Under the pieces are notes generated by a model. It did no database searches and was not told where the DNA came from. It worked only from the letters and a program-made list of their open reading frames with translations. The position numbers and the translations under genes are program-made. From the NCBI RefSeq assembly GCF_008274585.1, contig NZ_VTRT01000002.1, forward strand, positions 248,001-312,000: DNA of 64,000 nucleotides. Reading direction: 5' to 3'. This stretch comes from Pedobacter sp. BS3. GTDB taxonomy: Bacteria > Bacteroidota > Bacteroidia > Sphingobacteriales > Sphingobacteriaceae. This document shows, in pieces, positions 17,723-26,119 of this stretch; within the stretch, counting starts at the first letter, position 1; the number at the start of each line of letters is the position of its first letter.

Positions 17723-18937
17723 TTAACCACGCATCATACCATAAAGCCTATATTTGCTGCCACATAACACGGTGTACAAAATCCCGGTTAACAGCAAGCC
17801 CACCGAAAAAAGAAGCAGGCACAGGTGGTAATGCATTATCGGCTTGTGCAGTATGTATAACACGGGTTGTACAAATAGCAAACAAAGATAAAGCACTACC
17901 AGAACAAGATACATACGGTTCACTACCCTGGTAAACCGGGTATCGGGTAAGAACTTCCGCCGGACAAACTGATCAATAATAAGCGGACTTACGCACCCCA
18001 GCGTAACCAGGTGGATATAACCTACAATCAGATCCCTGCTGGCAAACACCCATTCGCTAAGCAAAGGCACACAGATCAGAACCTGGAAAATAACTTTGAG
18101 CGATAAGGCAAGCAAGGCCGCCCCTACCATTACCGGTAGCCTGATGCATTGCTTGCTAAGCTGTTTAAGCAATACAAACCAGCTCAGGGCATGCAGCACC
18201 GCTGCAAAAAACGCCAGCCAGTAAAGCCATACTATCTGCTTTGACCATAGCGTAAAAATGGCAAACAACGGTATTGCCGATAGTATGAATACATAAAGCC
18301 AGAACCGGGTGCTGTTTGCGTTTACCCGTATACCGTTCAGGTAAACCGAAGCCGTTAATCCTAAGGCAGTTAGCTGCATCCAGCCGTTCATCTGGAAATG
18401 CAGGTAAAAATAAATGGCATCCCGGCTTAGTATCTCATAATGACCTGACGCCATTAAAGGGCCAAGTAACCATGGCCCCAACGAAGACAAACATAAAAAC
18501 AACAATCCCCACTTTATCAATAACAAGGCCATATCGCCACTACCCCGGTAAGACAGGAACCTGCGATAAACCACGTACGTAAACCAGTAGGTTATCAGGA
18601 TAAACAGTGTGGAAAAGAAGATGGATATGGCATGATAACCTTCGGCAAAGAAGCTGATGAGCATGGCAAAAGAGCACACGATAGCAGTGATCAGTATTCT
18701 TCTGAAAATTCGCAGGTATTGCTTTTCAGTTACCTGGTGGATAATAAGCAGGCTTAATGAAACAAACATCCATCCCGAAAATGCAAAATGCGAGTGGCCA
18801 TGCAGGATGTACTCGTATTTAAGTTGTCCTGCCGGGAACAATTGCATATAACGAAGCAACACGCCAGCCGCAGCCAATACCGCCAGGCTGATGAAAGCCC
18901 AGCGATGAAATCCCTGCTGTTTGATCCAATTTGTCAT
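17723..18937 (-). CDS. Polytopic membrane protein resembling heme-copper oxidase subunit I
   Basis: A 404-residue inner-membrane protein with about twelve transmembrane helices. The second membrane segment contains HGHSHFAFSGW (His46, 48, 50) and His67, and a later one HFQMNGWMQL. Such His-then-G-W patterns resemble helices of NorB/cbb3-type oxidase subunits, but no HPEVY motif or canonical HHM is present, so a full binuclear centre is unlikely. I infer a possible heme-binding or sensing membrane protein; this is weak. No cytochrome or maturation genes are near. It lies alone, tail-to-tail with the nitrilase gene. Confidence 0.6.
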   Translation of the reverse strand: MTNWIKQQGFHRWAFISLAVLAAAGVLLRYMQLFPAGQLKYEYILHGHSHFAFSGWMFVSLSLLIIHQVTEKQYLRIFRRILITAIVCSFAMLISFFAEGYHAISIFFSTLFILITYWFTYVVYRRFLSYRGSGDMALLLIKWGLLFLCLSSLGPWLLGPLMASGHYEILSRDAIYFYLHFQMNGWMQLTALGLTASVYLNGIRVNANSTRFWLYVFILSAIPLFAIFTLWSKQIVWLYWLAFFAAVLHALSWFVLLKQLSKQCIRLPVMVGAALLALSLKVIFQVLICVPLLSEWVFASRDLIVGYIHLVTLGCVSPLIIDQFVRRKFLPDTRFTRVVNRMYLVLVVLYLCLLFVQPVLYILHKPIMHYHLCLLLFSVGLLLTGILYTVLCGSKYRLYGMMRG

Positions 18938-19052
18938 TATTGCTATACCCTATCCCCCATAAGAATACCAATGCAATAAAAGACTTTTTTATCTTCTATA
19001 GCAAATTTATTAGCAGATAGCACGCATTTTGACAATTCTCTGTTGAAGCCTC

Positions 19053-19260
19053 ACCCCGGCTCCTGTACTCCGCCTTGTTTCCTGTCTCTATGTTCTTACC
19101 GCTAAAAATATCCGTTATGAACCATACAGACATTCAACTATCAATTGTCAACTGTCCATTGTCCCTTACTAAAATGTCTGTTATGCAATACAAGCATCAT
19201 CAACTGTCCATTGTCAACTGTCCATTTTCAATTATTAAAACTGCTTCCTGACTTTCAGGC
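19053..19260. repeat. Composite intergenic repeat, copy 2, with two CAACTGT heptamer arrays
   Basis: This fills most of the 335-bp gap 18938-19272. Modules shared with 2440-2652 are CTTGTTTC, ATGAACCATACAGACAT, heptamer runs at 19135-19162 and 19201-19235 (CAACTGT/CCATTGT words), AATTATTAAA and CTTCCTGACTTTC. No gene is seen in the gap. Confidence 0.65.
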
Positions 19261-19272
19261 TAAAAGCTTCTC

Positions 19273-19743
19273 CTAATATTCCAGCGGTACTACCAGCTCT
19301 TTTTTACTGGTTGACAGGATGACCATGGTCTGAAAAGTCTTGATCACGCTTATCTTACTGATCTTTTCCATGATCAGCCGTTCATAATCCTTAATATCCT
19401 TTACATACACTTTCAGGATAAAGTCAAACTGCCCCATCACATGATGACATTCTGTAACCTCCTTGATCTGCTTTACCTCATCTACAAAGGTTTGTATGGT
19501 ATTATTCTTATGAAAATCAAGCTGTATCTGGATAAATGTTTTAATACCAAGACCCAGCATTTCCTCATCAACCAGTGCATGATAACTTTTAATATAACCG
19601 GCATTTTCCAGCTTACGCACACGCTCTAAGGTGGGCGCAGGCGATAAGCCTATGATATTGGATAATTGCAGGTTGGTTATCCGTCCGTTCTCTTGCAGAT
19701 TCTTTAGGATCTGCATATCTGTTTTGTCAAGCTCAAGTGCCAT
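19273..19743 (-). CDS. Lrp/AsnC family transcriptional regulator
   Basis: A 156-residue regulator of amino acid metabolism. The N-terminal winged helix-turn-helix (about 5-55: DMQILKNLQENGRITNLQLS then IGLSPAPTLERVRKLENAG) binds DNA. The C-terminal RAM/AsnC domain (about 65-150) oligomerises and senses an amino acid; VTECHHVMGQFDFILKVYVKD is the typical core. It stands alone between repeat-filled gaps, so targets cannot be read from context. The methionine-related aminotransferase and the ABC importer nearby are possible but unproven targets. Confidence 0.94.
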   Translation of the reverse strand: MALELDKTDMQILKNLQENGRITNLQLSNIIGLSPAPTLERVRKLENAGYIKSYHALVDEEMLGLGIKTFIQIQLDFHKNNTIQTFVDEVKQIKEVTECHHVMGQFDFILKVYVKDIKDYERLIMEKISKISVIKTFQTMVILSTSKKELVVPLEY

Positions 19744-20133
19744 ATCACAAAATAAAGTTAGTTTTTAACAGGTATATCCAAATATAATTCTTTTACATCA
19801 AATCAATGTAAAATCATGTCAGACATATAAAATACCTATCGCTTTTTCAGCATCCTCTGAATTACAAAAGGCAATTTGATTGTTACCATAGCAGAATGTT
19901 AAAAATACCGGAATAAAGATCTATGCTACTATTAAGAAGATTCCGAACCCTCCCGGGATACCTGGAATAGAATGAGGCTAAAAACATATTTCAATTTCAT
20001 GAAATCATGTTTTTATTGCTGCTGGTGGAGACACCAGCCCCAGCTGAAACCATAGACGGTGTCTCCCACCGTCTATTCATACATAAAATTAAACAGGTTC
20101 TCAGATTTTTCGGGCAGCCTGATCATTAGCACC
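19744..20133. other. 390-bp gap without a gene
   Basis: AT-rich sequence upstream of the Lrp gene, a TCCCGGGATACC/AGAATGAG repeat scrap near 19935-19975, and the double-hairpin REP-like element 20021-20072. No coding sequence or RNA gene could be supported. Confidence 0.6.
20021..20072. repeat. Double-hairpin REP-like element (inverted relative of 9317-9368)
   Basis: CTGGTG-GAGA-CACCAG (20021-20036) and GACGGTG-TCTCC-CACCGTC (20054-20072), with the linker CCCCAGCTGAAACCATA matching the reverse complement of the 9335-9351 region. Confidence 0.8.
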
Positions 20134-21357
20134 TTAATGCAAGAACAGCCCCACTAATATCCCGGCAAGGATAAGCAACGGAACCCGGATGCGGGTAAAA
20201 TTCAGCAGCAGGAAAGTAGCCACCACCAGCCCCATATTCATCAGGTTGAACTGTAAAGCATTGAACAAAAACACGAAGGCTGCCACATAAAACCCTACCG
20301 AAACGGCGCTTATACCGGTCAATGAGTGTTTAATGCGTGAAATATTTTTCAGATCGTTCCAGAACGGCACAATAAACAGTACCAGTATCAGCCCGGGCAG
20401 GTTAATACCCAGCATAGCCACCACGCTACCCAGTATCTGCCCGGACACACCATACCCGTTATTTTTTAACGCCATAGCCCCAACAAATGAGGTAAACGAA
20501 AATGTGGGCCCCGGAATAGCCTGCTGGAAGGCATACCCCGATAAAAATTCGGAAGAGGAAAGGTAATGTTTCATCTCCACAAACTCCGTGTACATCAGCG
20601 GAACAAGCACCTGTCCACCGCCAAAAATAATAATGCCGTTGCGGTAAAAGTTCTCGAACAAACGTATAGGCAAGCTGAACGGCGACGTTTGATTAATTAC
20701 CGCACCCAAAACGGCAAATACCAGTAAAATACCGGCAAAGTACAATACCTTATTGCGGTTTACCTTTGAGAACAGGTTGAATTTCAGCTCATTTTCATAC
20801 GATGGCGTTTCTAATGCCGACGATACAATGCCTCCCAGTAAGATCAGTATCGGGAAAACATAAGCGTTTTTCAGGATGAGCGTAACCACAATGGCAATAA
20901 CCGCCAGCCATACAGTAGTACGGCTTTTTAATACCGCCCGGGCCATGCTATAGGCAGCATAAGCAACTATACCCACGGCAATAGGCTGTACGTATAGCAG
21001 AACCTGGTCAAAAGCCTGTTTAGTGTACCAGCGGCTAAAACTGATGGCAATAAAGCACATTATAGCCGCCGCCGGTACAATCCAGATCAGGAATGTTAGC
21101 AGGGCCAGCCATAAACCGCCCACCTTATATGATACGCCTATTAAAGTTTGCGTAGACGAAGGCCCCGGTAAAACCTGGGCCAGGGCATTCAGCTCGATCA
21201 GCTCTTCTTCTGTTACATAACGGCGCTTTTTTACAAATTCTCTGAGCATAATGCCCATGTGAGCCTGTGGCCCGCCGAAAGAGGTCAATGTAAACAACGC
21301 TGCATCGCGTAAAAAAAGCAGCTTCCTGGCCCGGATCAGGTTACTAATCGTCTTCAT
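20134..21357 (-). CDS. chrA: Chromate transporter family protein (two fused CHR domains)
   Basis: A 407-residue membrane protein of the CHR superfamily. The N-domain has SFGGPQAHMG (26-35) and the conserved LPGPSSTQTLIG. The second domain repeats the theme with FGGGQVLVPLMY and PGPTFSFTSFVGA. The duplicated arrangement with about ten to eleven helices is the usual bidomain form. Members export chromate in exchange for another ion or move unknown anions. It overlaps the upstream TPR gene by 14 nt, so the two are one transcription unit. Chromate as the real substrate is inferred from the family only. Confidence 0.92.
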   Translation of the reverse strand: MKTISNLIRARKLLFLRDAALFTLTSFGGPQAHMGIMLREFVKKRRYVTEEELIELNALAQVLPGPSSTQTLIGVSYKVGGLWLALLTFLIWIVPAAAIMCFIAISFSRWYTKQAFDQVLLYVQPIAVGIVAYAAYSMARAVLKSRTTVWLAVIAIVVTLILKNAYVFPILILLGGIVSSALETPSYENELKFNLFSKVNRNKVLYFAGILLVFAVLGAVINQTSPFSLPIRLFENFYRNGIIIFGGGQVLVPLMYTEFVEMKHYLSSSEFLSGYAFQQAIPGPTFSFTSFVGAMALKNNGYGVSGQILGSVVAMLGINLPGLILVLFIVPFWNDLKNISRIKHSLTGISAVSVGFYVAAFVFLFNALQFNLMNMGLVVATFLLLNFTRIRVPLLILAGILVGLFLH

Positions 21358-21679
21358 AATCTAAGCCCATAGCGGCGTTGTAAACAGACTGCAATTCAGC
21401 ATAAGCGTGATTATCATGTGCCGCCCGGGCAACCGTCATTCCCTCCCGGTACGTTTTTATCGCATCATCCTTACGGTTAAGCGCTTCGTAAAGTTTGCCC
21501 AGGTGGTAATATGTTCCCACGTAATCGTGATGTTTATTTACCAGATCCTCATAATAAGCCAATGCCTGGCCGGTTTCATTTAAACGCAGGTATTCTGTTG
21601 CCAGGGCATATTTCAGGAAAGGATCGTCAGGCTCGGACTCCAAAAATTCCAAAAGCTTTTGTAATCGGTTTCTTTGCAT
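21344..21679 (-). CDS. Small TPR protein
   Basis: A 111-residue cytoplasmic protein made of about three TPR units (DPFLKYALATEYLRLNETGQ; VGTYYHLGKLYEALNRKDDA). The last residues are acidic (LDYEDD). It precedes and overlaps the chromate transporter gene by 14 nt. This small TPR protein may be a cytosolic partner, but that is only context. Its start is about 45 bp from the divergent etfB relic, with a promoter for that relic (21702-21709) in between. Confidence 0.85.
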   Translation of the reverse strand: MQRNRLQKLLEFLESEPDDPFLKYALATEYLRLNETGQALAYYEDLVNKHHDYVGTYYHLGKLYEALNRKDDAIKTYREGMTVARAAHDNHAYAELQSVYNAAMGLDYEDD

Positions 21680-21709
21680 TGTAAAAAGTGGCTTTTTTGC
21701 CTAAATTTG
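21679..21709 (+). promoter_or_regulatory. Textbook Bacteroidota promoter (TTG-N20-TAAATTTG)
   Basis: TTG at 21679-21681 and TAAATTTG at 21702-21709 with 20 nt between. A transcript would begin near 21714 and read through the etfB relic into the bifunctional nuclease gene. This is the best -33/-7 pair I found in the window. Confidence 0.7.
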
Positions 21710-21724
21710 TAAAAACGAAAGAGT

Positions 21725-21877
21725 ATGAAAGTATTGGAGTGCATCAGCAACGTTCCGGATACCACAACAAAAATAACTTTTACTGCTAATTATTCGCAAT
21801 TTAATCCAATTGGTTCCCAATACCTCTGTCTTCCATTTAGTTACAATCCGACAAACTATTGCAAACCCCTTCTTTAA
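21725..21877 (+). pseudogene. etfB relic: N-terminal fragment of electron transfer flavoprotein beta subunit
   Basis: An open frame of 50 codons starting ATG at 21725. Residues 1-20 (MKVLECISNVPDTTTKITFT) match the N-terminus of Bacteroidota EtfB closely, and SQFNPIGSQY continues the match to about residue 33. Homology then fades and the frame stops at 21877, far short of about 245 residues. The rest of etfB and all of etfA are absent before the bifunctional nuclease gene at 21985. In related genomes etfB, etfA and this nuclease are often adjacent (my recollection), so this looks like a deletion scar. It still has a perfect promoter. Confidence 0.75.
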
Positions 21878-21984
21878 TACGGGACTTTAAAAATGTACCA
21901 AACCAACTAAACCGATATCAGTTTAATAAGAGATTATATTACGATGAGAATTAATATACAGTACGAAAACAGCATTGGTGTTTG

Positions 21985-22593
21985 ATGGAAAAGATGAAGA
22001 AAATTAAGTTAGACATTGTGGGCTTATCTTACAGTCAGACACAATCGGGAGCTTATGCGCTGGTTTTAGGCGAAGTTAGCGGCCGTCGCAGGCTACCCAT
22101 TATTATCGGAGGATTTGAGGCACAGGCTATTGCTATTGAAATAGAAAAAATGACTCCCAGCAGGCCGTTAACCCATGATCTGTTCAAATCCTTTGCTCAA
22201 TCGTATCATATAGATATACAGGAAGTTATCATATATAACCTGGTTGATGGAATTTTCTACGCCAAATTGCTTTGCAACGATGGCAAAAAAGTCACAGAAA
22301 TAGATGCCCGTACATCAGACGCCATTGCACTGGCCGTACGGTTCGGATGCCCGATCTATACGTATGAATTTATCCTGGCTTCGGCCGGTATCGTGATCGA
22401 GGGTAATGATTTTGTGTTTCTTGAAAATATCGAATCGGGCAAAGATCAGCCTAAGCAGGAAACCTCTGCCGCCAACATTAGCGCATTAAGCGATGATGAA
22501 CTAAAGGCAAAATTAAAACAGGCGCTTGAGGAAGAAGCATACGAGCGTGCCGCCAAATTCAGGGATGAGCTGGCCCGGAGGAAATCGTCATAA
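21985..22593 (+). CDS. Bifunctional nuclease family protein (DUF151) with UVR motif
   Basis: About 202 residues. The BFN/DUF151 domain spans roughly 5-150 (LDIVGLSYSQTQSGAY, PIIIGGFEAQAIAIE, and the later DARTSDAIALAVRF). A C-terminal UvrB/UvrC-type helical hairpin follows at about 168-200 (DDELKAKLKQALEEEAYERA). Members have reported DNase and RNase activity. Start candidates are ATG 21985 and ATG 21994; homologues usually begin MKKIKLDIV, which would be 21994. The gene follows the etfB relic and may use its promoter. Loss of etfBA between promoter and gene may have raised its expression (inference). Confidence 0.9.
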   Translation: MEKMKKIKLDIVGLSYSQTQSGAYALVLGEVSGRRRLPIIIGGFEAQAIAIEIEKMTPSRPLTHDLFKSFAQSYHIDIQEVIIYNLVDGIFYAKLLCNDGKKVTEIDARTSDAIALAVRFGCPIYTYEFILASAGIVIEGNDFVFLENIESGKDQPKQETSAANISALSDDELKAKLKQALEEEAYERAAKFRDELARRKSS

Positions 22594-22684
22594 AGGAGAG
22601 TTAAGCAGCGGATGTTGTAAGTTATAAATTGCGGTTTTTGGTAGTCCTTACCCCCCCCTTCGGTCACCTGTTTTTATTTCACAA

Positions 22685-23968
22685 TTACACCACTTCTGCA
22701 ACCACAAAGGTGCTTCCGCCTACAAATACCAGGTCATCCGGGGCTGCATGGGTTTTAGCCGCGGATAGCGCCGCCTTTACCGAGGGATAGGTCTCCCCTT
22801 TTAAACCGAACCTTAGCGCTTCATCCCGTAACTCTATGGCTGGTTTTGCCCGCTCCATACCGGGATTACAGAAATAATACGTGGCTTCAACAGGTAAAAG
22901 TGACAATACTTTCGCTATATCTTTATCCTTAACCATACCGATTACTATATGCAAATGCCGGTAAGCAGTTGCCCGGATATTTTTAACCACTTCACGGATG
23001 CCGTCCTCATTATGCCCTGTATCACAAATTATTAGCGGAGCTTTCGATAAGACCTGCCAGCGCCCCATCAAACCGGTTAACCGCTGCACTTGCTGCAAAG
23101 CCTCACGAATATGTTCGTGAGTGATAGCAAAACCCTGCGAATTAAGCTGTTTCACCGAGCTCAACACCGTAACCAGGTTTTTCAGCTGGTAGGTTCCAGT
23201 TAAATCAAGCGCTACGGTTAAATTATCCTGTAAGTTATCGGTAACACTTACGTTTAGTTTGCCGTCTTCCACAGACGAGCTTACAACCTGCCATTCGTCG
23301 GAAGCGAAAACAAGGGGTGCGTCACAATCTGTCGCCTGGTGTAGAAACACAGGGGCTGTTTCCTCATGTTTTTCTCCAATAACTACCGGAATCCCGGGTT
23401 TGATGATGCCTGCTTTTTCGGCAGCAATTTCGGGCAAGGTGTTACCCAGGATATTTACGTGGTCAAGGCCGATATTGGTAATGACCGATAACTCCGGCAT
23501 GATGATATTGGTTGAATCCAGGCGACCGCCTAAACCTACTTCAATTACAGCGACATCCACCTGGTGCCGCGAAAAATGGTCAAAAGCCATAGCCACGGTC
23601 ACCTCAAAAAATGAGGGTTCTGTGATTTCTATATCAGGCTGTATGCGTTCTACAAAATCAACTACCTCCGCCTCACTGATCATTTCACCGTTGATACGGA
23701 TGCGTTCCCTGAAATCACGCAGATGCGGTGAGGTATACAAACCCGTTTTATAACCTGCTGTTTGCAGAATGGCGGACAGCAGGTGCGATGTGGAACCTTT
23801 TCCGTTTGTACCGGCTACATGCACCGACCTGAAATTATCCTGCGGGTTACCTAAAACAGCGCACAGCTTACGGGTATTGGTTAAATCTTTTTTGATAGCC
23901 GAAGAACCGATCTTCGTAAACATCGGTAAACGGGAATACAAATAATCAAGCGTTTCGGGGTAAGTCAT
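22685..23968 (-). CDS. folC: Folylpolyglutamate synthase / dihydrofolate synthase
   Basis: A 427-residue Mur-ligase-like enzyme adding glutamate to folates (and to dihydropteroate if bifunctional). Its P-loop is GTNGKGST (53-60), followed by YTSPHLRDFRERIRI (78-92), the EVGLGGRLDSTN ligase motif and ICDTGHNEDGI of the C-terminal domain. It lies downstream of the tonB-like gene after 115 bp that contain two heptamer arrays. One of them begins 4 nt upstream of this start codon, so folC probably has its own promoter. Confidence 0.95.
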   Translation of the reverse strand: MTYPETLDYLYSRLPMFTKIGSSAIKKDLTNTRKLCAVLGNPQDNFRSVHVAGTNGKGSTSHLLSAILQTAGYKTGLYTSPHLRDFRERIRINGEMISEAEVVDFVERIQPDIEITEPSFFEVTVAMAFDHFSRHQVDVAVIEVGLGGRLDSTNIIMPELSVITNIGLDHVNILGNTLPEIAAEKAGIIKPGIPVVIGEKHEETAPVFLHQATDCDAPLVFASDEWQVVSSSVEDGKLNVSVTDNLQDNLTVALDLTGTYQLKNLVTVLSSVKQLNSQGFAITHEHIREALQQVQRLTGLMGRWQVLSKAPLIICDTGHNEDGIREVVKNIRATAYRHLHIVIGMVKDKDIAKVLSLLPVEATYYFCNPGMERAKPAIELRDEALRFGLKGETYPSVKAALSAAKTHAAPDDLVFVGGSTFVVAEVV

Positions 23969-23971
23969 TTG

Positions 23972-24076
23972 GAGATATTAGATTTGAGACGTGAGATTTG
24001 AGATAGTAGCCACACCATTCCAATAACTTCGCACCGGCTTATAACGTATAACTTAAAACGTATAACCTAAAACTCA
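23972..24076. repeat. Two heptanucleotide arrays (GAGATTT x5; TAACNTA x5)
   Basis: 23972-24006 has five GAGAtyt-type units and 24042-24076 has five TAACGTA/TAACCTA-type units, each in register. They make up most of the folC-tonB gap. Confidence 0.75.
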
Positions 24077-24083
24077 AAAAGGC

Positions 24084-24899
24084 TTACTTCACCTTAAAGT
24101 TAAACACCACTACCCCGGTTTGGGTTCCGCCCACATCGCCCGGCGACAAAGAGGCATCTAATACCGCCTGGATACATTTATTAACCAGATTAATATCTGT
24201 CAAGGTAGAGCCTTTCAATTCCTGCTTAGCGCTGAGGATTTTACCCGAACGGTCAAAGTATATCCGGATAACTATTTTACCGGTTTTCTGACCATCGTCT
24301 TTCGGAATTACCAGGTTGGTAAAGTGCCGGTATTCTATCGGTTTATTTCCGAATCCTGAGCCTCCCTCGCCATAATCCGCTGATAACGGGTCGCCGTTTA
24401 CACTGCCCTGGTTACCGGGTTTGCTACCTGTCCCGTCACCTTTTCCGGTAGCATTATTCTGGCTTCCCTTATACAGCGCATTGGGATTTATAACCGGCTT
24501 GCTGTCTTTTTTATCGGGAGTTACAGAAGGCGCATTAGCGGATTTTTTATCTTTGGTAACTACCGACGGAGCTTCTTCATTGTCCTGTGTTACTACTTCT
24601 TTATCACTGGTTTCTGCCGACGGCGTGGTCTTAGGGTCAGTATTGGGTACAACTTTATCCGGCGGCGTATTATTGGCATCCGGGTGCTGCGAAGGTTCTT
24701 CAATACTCATGTAATCGGTACCAATACCCTCTTCTGCCGTACCGTAATTCACAATTACACCGCCGGTTCCCTCCTGTTCGGGCAAAAAGGGTGTACCTAT
24801 CACATAAAAGAAAGCAACTACTAAAAAAGCAGCCATAATAGCCAGCGAAATGGCTACTGCTTTTGGATAATTATTTTCTTCACGAGCGTACATCATCAC
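24084..24899 (-). CDS. TonB-like energy transducer
   Basis: A 271-residue protein with a short cytoplasmic start, one transmembrane helix (about 16-36), a long Pro/Asp/Lys/Thr-rich periplasmic spacer (about 55-175) and a C-terminal TonB/TolA-like domain (about 190-271, GKIVIRIYFDRSGKI and ending VVVFNFKVK). It transmits proton-motive force from the ExbB/ExbD motor to outer-membrane partners. It overlaps exbD by 4 nt and ends the exbB-exbD-tonB set. The glycine-rich stretch near 145-180 is unusual for TonB and more like TolA or AgmX-type transducers. Confidence 0.88.
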   Translation of the reverse strand: MMMYAREENNYPKAVAISLAIMAAFLVVAFFYVIGTPFLPEQEGTGGVIVNYGTAEEGIGTDYMSIEEPSQHPDANNTPPDKVVPNTDPKTTPSAETSDKEVVTQDNEEAPSVVTKDKKSANAPSVTPDKKDSKPVINPNALYKGSQNNATGKGDGTGSKPGNQGSVNGDPLSADYGEGGSGFGNKPIEYRHFTNLVIPKDDGQKTGKIVIRIYFDRSGKILSAKQELKGSTLTDINLVNKCIQAVLDASLSPGDVGGTQTGVVVFNFKVK

Positions 24900-25297
24900 T
24901 TCTTCGGTTCTACAGCCAGCACCAGCTTGGCTTTAGCTTTGTTGGCTATATCAATTATTTTTACAGTTGTTTCTGTGGGTATATCTTTATAAACGTACAA
25001 TACAATGGTTAGTTCCTGGGCCTCTTTCTGATATTCCTGAAGCCTGGCAGGCAAGGCTTCAATGGTAACCGGCTGCTTCTCGATAAAATAATTCCCCTGC
25101 TGGTCGATGGAAACGGTTATTGTTTTCTTAGCTACCAGTTGTTCACCCGAAGAAGAACGAGGCAGCAACAGCTTAACTACCTGTGGATTAGCTACAGCAG
25201 AAGCCAACAGGAAAAATAACAGCAGGAAGAACATGATATCGTTCAGCGCCGATGTATGTACTTCAACGTGTCCTTTTTGTCGTTTTCTTAAATTCAT
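24896..25297 (-). CDS. exbD: ExbD/TolR family biopolymer transporter
   Basis: A 133-residue protein with a single membrane helix (about 19-38) that carries the conserved proton-path aspartate Asp20 (ALNDIMFFLLLFFLL). The periplasmic domain follows (about 45-133). With ExbB it forms the proton-driven motor that energises the TonB-like protein. It overlaps both neighbours by 4 nt (ATGA-type junctions), indicating translational coupling. Confidence 0.93.
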   Translation of the reverse strand: MNLRKRQKGHVEVHTSALNDIMFFLLLFFLLASAVANPQVVKLLLPRSSSGEQLVAKKTITVSIDQQGNYFIEKQPVTIEALPARLQEYQKEAQELTIVLYVYKDIPTETTVKIIDIANKAKAKLVLAVEPKK

Positions 25298-25995
25298 CGC
25301 CCGGGCTCTTCTAACAAATCAATAAACTCAATGGCATCGGTTTCCATTTTCAGGATGATCTTTTCGATCATCATATTTAAAATATGATAACCTACATACG
25401 CTACAATACCAATAATCAGACCTGTTGCCGAGGTAATCATCTTGGTATACAATCCCCCGGAAACGGTGCTTATTTCAATAACACCTTTAAGAGATACCTG
25501 GTGAAAAATGCTGATCACCCCTACAATGGTTCCTACGAAACCAAGCATCGGTGCAATACCGGCTACAATACCCAGTATGCCTACGTTTTTTTCCAGTTTG
25601 GATACTTCTAATTTGCCGATATTTTCTATGGCACCTTCAATATCCTTAATCGGACGGCCTATACGTAACAATCCCTTTTGCAGCATACGGCTTAACGGCG
25701 TATTATTGTTGCGGCATACGGCTATAGCCGAATCGAGCTTACCAGCCAGTATGTGGCTTCGTATCTGCTGCATCAGGTTTGACTCATCGCGTGAAGCTTT
25801 ACGAATGGTTAAATAGCGTTCAATAAAAATCACCAGGCCAATAAATGCAAGTAAGGCCAGCGGAACCATTACCCAACCGCCTTTGATAAGCAGATCGATG
25901 AAATGAAGCTCCTGGGCAGGCTGAGCTACCTGTGCCGCTGCCGCCTGGGCCGTATCGGATGTTAATGCCGGGGAATCAATTTGTAATAAAAACAT
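25294..25995 (-). CDS. exbB: ExbB/TolQ/MotA family proton channel protein
   Basis: A 233-residue protein with three membrane helices: about 35-58 (GGWVMVPLALLAFIGLVIFIE), about 135-160 (VGILGIVAGIAPMLGFVGTIV) and about 175-200. The GIAPMLGFVGTVxG-type block is the family signature. It is the stator-like ring of the ExbB-ExbD-TonB motor. A possible TAATTTTG -7 element (26013-26006) lies inside a heptamer array directly upstream of the start. Confidence 0.93.
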   Translation of the reverse strand: MFLLQIDSPALTSDTAQAAAAQVAQPAQELHFIDLLIKGGWVMVPLALLAFIGLVIFIERYLTIRKASRDESNLMQQIRSHILAGKLDSAIAVCRNNNTPLSRMLQKGLLRIGRPIKDIEGAIENIGKLEVSKLEKNVGILGIVAGIAPMLGFVGTIVGVISIFHQVSLKGVIEISTVSGGLYTKMITSATGLIIGIVAYVGYHILNMMIEKIILKMETDAIEFIDLLEEPGR

Positions 25996-26002
25996 TGTAC
26001 CA

Positions 26003-26037
26003 ATTCAAAATTAAAAATTAAAAATTAAAAAGTTGAG
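26003..26037. repeat. Heptanucleotide array, 5 units (ATTAAAA)
   Basis: Five 7-bp units in register, immediately upstream of exbB. It contains CAAAATTA, the complement of a perfect TAnnTTTG element, so this array may act as the promoter. Confidence 0.7.
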
Positions 26038-26038
26038 T

Positions 26039-26104
26039 CCCGTATCCCGAATCGTTCCTCTCGGGACAGGCAGTACGGGAAAATCCCGACCATTCGGGGT
26101 CAAA
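26039..26104 (+). repeat. Hairpin repeat cluster, CCCGR family
   Basis: A nested hairpin (outer CCCGTA 26039-26044 / TACGGG 26074-26079; inner TCCCGA 26045-26050 / TCGGGA 26061-26066) is followed by the family core CCCGA-CCAT-TCGGGGTCA (26085-26102). Confidence 0.75.
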
Positions 26105-26119
26105 AATATTACCACACTA

